From 2-02-FULL-38-15 sp964645555 (lineage in GTDB: Bacteria > Patescibacteriota > Microgenomatia > Daviesbacterales > UBA10151), in NCBI GenBank assembly GCA_964645555.1, contig CAZYBP010000016.1:1-17063 (forward strand): 17,063 bases of DNA, given 5' to 3'. Each line of letters starts with the position of its first letter. Position 1 is the first letter of the stretch. A model generated the notes under the pieces. It was not told the DNA's origin. It did not search any database and was given only the letters and a program-made list of their open reading frames with translations. Both the position numbers and the translations under genes were made by a program. Below, piece after piece: positions 13,854-17,063 of this stretch.

Positions 13854-15065
13854 ATGAATATTGCAGTTATTGCTTACCATACTTGTCCGCTGTCTGATGA
13901 AAAAGATGCAGACATTGGCGGTTTAAACACCTATGTCTTACAGTTATCCAAACAGCTGGCACATCAGGGCCACAATTTAGACATTTTCACCAGATCAGTT
14001 GATAAAAACAGTCCGTTAATAGTTGTGGTAAATGACAACTTGCGGGTGATACACCTTAAGGGAGGCGGACAGATGAAATTGCCAAGAAAGCAACTTGCTT
14101 TGAATATTCCGGAATTTACCAAGCAACTTGAGAAATTTATTAAGCGGGAAAAATTAAATTACGATCTAATCAGCTGCCACTATTACTTTTCAGGACTGAT
14201 AGGAATCCGTATCAAAAATATCTTTAAGACCCCTCTGGTTATTACTTTCCATACCTTGGCTTTAATGAAAAATTTGGTGGCAAAAACCACGGATGAAATG
14301 GAGAATACAGACAGGATCAAAGCAGAAATTATGCTGATGAATCAAGCGGATAAAGTAATTGCCACAAGCAGTACAGACGCCAGATATATGGAAACTTTAT
14401 ATGATTGTCCCAAAAGTAAGATATTTGTTCTGACCCCGGGTATAGACCATAAATTATTTAAACCTTTACTAAAAGAGGCATGCAAAGTCAAAATCGGAGC
14501 TGATTTAAACCATAAACTAATACTTTTTGTTGGCAGGATCCAGCCTTTAAAAGGGATTGATGTGCTCTTGTATGCTTTAAAAAATTTAATTCAAGGAAAA
14601 ATGCATTTGGATATTTGCCTTTGGATTGTAGGAGAGGATAGCAATGGAAAAAGGGAATTAAAGCGGCTTTTAAAGCTGCAAAAGTTACTTAATCTGCACC
14701 TGTTTGTAAAATTTATTGGCAAAAAAAAGCATCATGATCTGCCTTACTATTATAACAGTGCAGAGGTAGTAATTATGCCTTCACAGTATGAATCATTTGG
14801 GATCACAACACTTGAGGCAATGGCCTGCGGTGTACCGGTTATTACTACAGATGTCACAGGAGTTTCTAACATATATGATAAAAAGCACCGGAGCTTGATA
14901 ACTTCTGCAAGTAATCCAAATCTGCTTGCCCAAAAAATTGATAACCTTTTAACTGACAAAAGTAGACACAAAATATTAAGCAGGGAAGTCGCAGAAAATG
15001 TTAAGAGTTTAAGCTGGAATGAAGCTGCCGGCAAATTTAGTATGATGATTAAAAATTTGAATTAA
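13854..15065 (+). CDS. GT4 family glycosyltransferase (GT-B fold)
   Basis: A cytoplasmic GT-B enzyme using a nucleotide-sugar donor. The N-terminal domain has the acceptor loop DADIGGLNTYV (18-28), typical of the sucrose-phosphate-synthase/MshA-like branch. The C-terminal domain has VGRIQPLKGID (226-236), whose Arg and Lys bind the donor phosphates, and the E-x7-E motif ESFGITTLE (313-321) followed by MACGVPVITT. The length of 403 aa is normal and no membrane segment is present. The product cannot be read from sequence; these enzymes build glycolipids, exopolysaccharides and small glycosides. Its last 17 bases overlap the end of the convergent phosphatase gene. With the divergent GT-C gene it suggests a pathway in which sugars are assembled inside and transferred outside. 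Confidence 0.92.
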   Translation: MNIAVIAYHTCPLSDEKDADIGGLNTYVLQLSKQLAHQGHNLDIFTRSVDKNSPLIVVVNDNLRVIHLKGGGQMKLPRKQLALNIPEFTKQLEKFIKREKLNYDLISCHYYFSGLIGIRIKNIFKTPLVITFHTLALMKNLVAKTTDEMENTDRIKAEIMLMNQADKVIATSSTDARYMETLYDCPKSKIFVLTPGIDHKLFKPLLKEACKVKIGADLNHKLILFVGRIQPLKGIDVLLYALKNLIQGKMHLDICLWIVGEDSNGKRELKRLLKLQKLLNLHLFVKFIGKKKHHDLPYYYNSAEVVIMPSQYESFGITTLEAMACGVPVITTDVTGVSNIYDKKHRSLITSASNPNLLAQKIDNLLTDKSRHKILSREVAENVKSLSWNEAAGKFSMMIKNLN

Positions 15066-15606
15066 TTTTTACCGGGAAGATCTGGCCTTTTTGGATATAT
15101 TTATCTTTCCCGGGACGGATACTGTCAATTGTGACCGGTAAATTATTTATTTTAGCCAAAATGGTCATAATCGGGTCGCCGTGGGAGACAACTACAATAG
15201 ACTTGCCCTGATGCCTTTTAGTAATTCTCCGGACAAAGCGCAGCATTCTTGTTAAAACCTGCTCTATTGTCTCGCCTCCTGACAAAAATATATTATCACC
15301 AAGGTTATGGTGTATATAAGATAAGGGTTTTCTCTCCAAAGCAGTATCAACCTCCAGCAAATCCTTAGAAAAATGTACTTTTGACAGGCCGAGTTTTTCC
15401 CGGACAATCTCCGCGCTTTGCCTTGTACGGAGCAAGGGGCTGGAGTAAATTAAATCAATATTTTTATCCAGCAAGCTTCCGGCAGCTTTTTCCACTTGCA
15501 GCCTGCCGTTATCTGATAAACCAAATCCCGGCAGTCTGCCGTACAAAATTTGCTTTGGATTTTTAATTTCCCCATGCCTTAAAAAGTAAATATAAGTACT
15601 TATCAT
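15049..15606 (-). CDS. Histidine phosphatase (phosphoglycerate mutase-like) family protein
   Basis: The protein has the complete histidine phosphatase signature: LRHGE (9-13) with His11 as the phospho-acceptor, SSPLLRTRQSA (55-65) with the second conserved Arg, GGE (110-112) and VVSHGDP (139-145) with His142. Members include cobalamin-pathway alpha-ribazole phosphatases and broad phosphatases as well as phosphoglycerate mutases. At 185 aa and without the long mutase insert, it is more likely a phosphatase. Its ATG overlaps the stop of the upstream YtxH-like gene (ATGA), giving tight translational coupling in a three-gene operon with YtxG- and YtxH-like proteins. Its substrate is undetermined. 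Confidence 0.9.
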   Translation of the reverse strand: MISTYIYFLRHGEIKNPKQILYGRLPGFGLSDNGRLQVEKAAGSLLDKNIDLIYSSPLLRTRQSAEIVREKLGLSKVHFSKDLLEVDTALERKPLSYIHHNLGDNIFLSGGETIEQVLTRMLRFVRRITKRHQGKSIVVVSHGDPIMTILAKINNLPVTIDSIRPGKDKYIQKGQIFPVKINSNF

Positions 15607-15875
15607 TTACTTTTTTTAACAGAACGTTTTTTGGCTACCTTTTTTGGTTTTGGCAAAGCGCTCTCGCCTCTGTCTTTTAATTCCAGTGCTACCCTGGATA
15701 TTTCTTTCAAAACTTTATCGCCTTCCTTTTGCAGCTCTGTTAAAACTGCCTCAGCCTTTTTCCTATTTTTTTCATTGGAAAGAAAAATAGCTGCGGCTGT
15801 AGCAGCTGCACCAACAACTGCTCCGGCCAAACCGGTAGCTGCCGGGCTAATTCCTTTTTTATCATTTTGGGCCAT
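15603..15875 (-). CDS. YtxH-like small membrane protein (90 aa)
   Basis: A single Ala/Gly-rich membrane segment (about 12-33) with small residues suited to helix packing is followed by a charged helix NEKNRKKAEAVLTELQKEGD and a very basic Lys-rich tail. This is the layout of YtxH/gas-vesicle-type small envelope proteins of Gram-positive and CPR bacteria. The start is ATG 15873-15875, 8 bases after a perfect AGGAGG. The longer frame from the GTG at 15882-15884 is rejected because that GTG belongs to the Shine-Dalgarno. The same Shine-Dalgarno overlaps the TGA stop of the upstream gene, so the two are coupled. Similarity is by composition and layout rather than a firm motif. Confidence 0.75.
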   Translation of the reverse strand: MAQNDKKGISPAATGLAGAVVGAAATAAAIFLSNEKNRKKAEAVLTELQKEGDKVLKEISRVALELKDRGESALPKPKKVAKKRSVKKSK

Positions 15876-15880
15876 AAGTA

Positions 15881-16117
15881 TCACCTCCTTTTTTTAATTA
15901 ATGTGCCTATTAAACCCATTATCAAACCGGGAATAGCAGTAAGGACATTTTTCTGTAATTTTTCTTTGACATCTAAAGTTGTATCGGTTAAGGTATTGGT
16001 TAGATCAGTAATTGATTTTAAAACCCGGATTAAGTAAAAGGTGATATATACAATACAAATTGAAACAATAACAATACCTGTAACTAAACTTACATCGAGG
16101 ATATCCTTCAAGCTCAT
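15881..16117 (-). CDS. YtxG/DUF948-like small membrane protein (78 aa)
   Basis: An N-terminal membrane helix (about 10-32, LVTGIVIVSICIVYITFYLI) is followed by an amphipathic Thr/Leu-rich helix (ITDLTNTLTDTTLDVKEKL) and a second hydrophobic stretch ending in KKRR. This matches the YtxG/DUF948 layout, which commonly precedes a YtxH-like gene. It is first in a three-gene operon. The ATG at 16115-16117 lies 8 bases after a TATAAT, so the mRNA is probably leaderless. Its stop TGA lies in the Shine-Dalgarno of the next gene. Function is unknown; envelope stress has been suggested for relatives. Confidence 0.7.
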   Translation of the reverse strand: MSLKDILDVSLVTGIVIVSICIVYITFYLIRVLKSITDLTNTLTDTTLDVKEKLQKNVLTAIPGLIMGLIGTLIKKRR

Positions 16118-16125
16118 AGGTTTAT

Positions 16126-16153
16126 ATTATAACCGACTAATTCTGAAATTCAA
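16126..16153 (-). promoter_or_regulatory. Promoter of the YtxG-YtxH-phosphatase operon
   Basis: On the minus strand TTGAAT (16148-16153), a 16-base spacer and a perfect TATAAT (16126-16131) overlap the last codons of the matrixin gene. The -10 to ATG segment is nearly identical to that of fic. Confidence 0.65.
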
Positions 16154-17063
16154 TAATTTTGAAGATAGATGATGAAAAATTAAATTTAATATTTGATAAA
16201 TAATTTTGGAATAGTTCTAACACGCTTCTTTTTCTGCAAACATCCTGTAACTCTCTGATATCCTCAGCAGTTGGAACGTCCTTTTGCGAGGTCTTAGCAT
16301 ACATGATCGCATTAGGACTGGTGACATGGCCTAAGCCGATGGCATGGCCCAACTCATGAGCTATGGTATGTATAAGCTCTGGTTTTGTAACATAAAAATA
16401 TATTTCAATACGGTTTTCAGCACCTTTGTAAATACCTTCTTCCGGTCTGTCCTCTATAGCCAGGTTGAAAGTGGAGATAGTCTGGTTTAACTGCGTAACC
16501 TGACTGTTAAAGTCGGTACTTGAACGGTTTAGGTTTTGTGCCATTGTATTCAGGCGGTTTGCTTCCTGTTGAAGCTTCTGTTGGCGTTCGATTAACTTAT
16601 CATATTCTTCTTTGGGAGCACCACCCTGATTATTCCAATATTCAACTTCTTTATTTAAATCAAGCGTCTTTTGTTTAAACTCTGTAGATAATTTTTCATA
16701 CTCGCTTATTTGGGGCTTTAAATTTTGCTGGTCTGATTCGACTTTATTTTCCAGTTGATTGATCTTATTTGTTAAAGTCTGTCTCTCGTCATATATTAGA
16801 TTGATACTTAAATCGCCTTTTGGATCATAAACAAAAAGATTTCTGACGGATGCTTTATCCCAAATTTGGGCAGCCTGGGCAATGTCATTTGTAAACTGGC
16901 TTTTAGATAAGTTAAATTTAGGATCTATAGTATCTATCCTGTATTTGATGGGTTTATCGCATAAGGAAAAAGAGAAATAATCAAAAAAAGCAGCTTGTAT
17001 ATCTTTTGAGCTTATGGATACCAGGGTAATTAGCAAAAAGGGCAGCAGTAGTAGCTTTTTCAT
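16137..17063 (-). CDS. Secreted matrixin-like zinc metalloprotease with coiled-coil insert (308 aa)
   Basis: A signal peptide (1 to about 24, KKLLLLPFLLITLVSI) exports the protein. The zinc site HELGHAIGLGH (236-246) has all three His and the catalytic Glu237, and the Met-turn is NAIMYAK (Met254), the metzincin pattern of M10/matrixin proteases. The front of the catalytic domain (about 38-92, with AAQAAQIWDKAS) is separated from the active-site helix by a strongly heptad-like, Gln/Glu/Lys/Leu-rich coiled coil (about 93-200). Ordinary matrixins have no such insert. The start ATG is the last codon of the window, and the signal peptide supports it. The next gene starts 19 bases downstream with its own promoter. 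The substrate is unknown. Confidence 0.88.
   Translation of the reverse strand: MKKLLLLPFLLITLVSISSKDIQAAFFDYFSFSLCDKPIKYRIDTIDPKFNLSKSQFTNDIAQAAQIWDKASVRNLFVYDPKGDLSINLIYDERQTLTNKINQLENKVESDQQNLKPQISEYEKLSTEFKQKTLDLNKEVEYWNNQGGAPKEEYDKLIERQQKLQQEANRLNTMAQNLNRSSTDFNSQVTQLNQTISTFNLAIEDRPEEGIYKGAENRIEIYFYVTKPELIHTIAHELGHAIGLGHVTSPNAIMYAKTSQKDVPTAEDIRELQDVCRKRSVLELFQNYLSNIKFNFSSSIFKIIEFQN

Noticed and set aside
15072..15113. Inverted repeat CCGGGAAGA / TCTTTCCCGG near the end of the phosphatase gene, as a terminator for the GT4 gene.
   Set aside because: It has a one-base bulge and a loop of more than 20 bases, lies within coding sequence, and has no T tract after it on the plus strand.
1..17063. 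CRISPR array, rRNA, tRNA, insertion sequence or recoded TGA.
   Set aside because: No regularly spaced repeat-spacer units, rRNA-like or complete tRNA-like sequences, or transposase genes were seen. TGA ends fic and the YtxH-like and YtxG-like genes at sensible places, including a tight ATGA overlap, so TGA is not read as Gly here.

Overview
The window is AT-rich bacterial DNA with very compact spacing, including convergent genes that overlap or abut. Its gene set resembles Candidate Phyla Radiation (Patescibacteria) genomes, most likely Microgenomates: a single-domain RRM RNA-binding protein, a DUF475/TerC-like membrane protein, an orphan ECF S-component-like protein, GT-C membrane glycosyltransferase-like proteins, a matrixin-type protease and a YtxG/YtxH-like pair. 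The lineage is inferred from gene content; there is no marker gene. TAA, TAG and TGA all act as natural stops, so the standard bacterial code fits.

Left block (1 to about 2,900) is accessory. All genes are on the minus strand. It holds the N-terminal part of a large serine recombinase cut by the window edge, an unrecognised 184-aa protein, a terminase-small-subunit-like protein, a short acidic ORF interrupted by an in-frame TAA, and a 358-aa protein with a C-terminal HEPN-like RNTTGH motif. It looks like part of an integrated element, but no attachment site could be defined.

Middle block (2,914 to about 6,090) holds an ECF S-component-like protein, an RRM protein whose Shine-Dalgarno sequence lies in a hairpin, a Fic protein with a C-terminal winged helix and phased 11-bp repeats on both sides, and a rhomboid protease.

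Right block (6,111 to 17,063) is mainly envelope and surface functions: two GT-C-like membrane proteins, DUF475, a membrane-anchored S41-family peptidase carrying a degenerate J-like domain in place of PDZ, an exported polysaccharide-deacetylase-like protein overlapping it by one base, a GT4 glycosyltransferase, a histidine phosphatase in an operon with YtxH-like and YtxG-like proteins, and a secreted matrixin with a coiled-coil insert.

A recurring regulatory theme is that most first-in-transcript genes have a -10 box 6 to 13 bases before the ATG and no Shine-Dalgarno sequence, which predicts leaderless or nearly leaderless mRNAs. Strong Shine-Dalgarno sequences appear before only two genes: the RRM gene, which has a predicted leader, and an operon-internal gene. 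Several naive start codons need correction because they fall inside -10 boxes or Shine-Dalgarno sequences.
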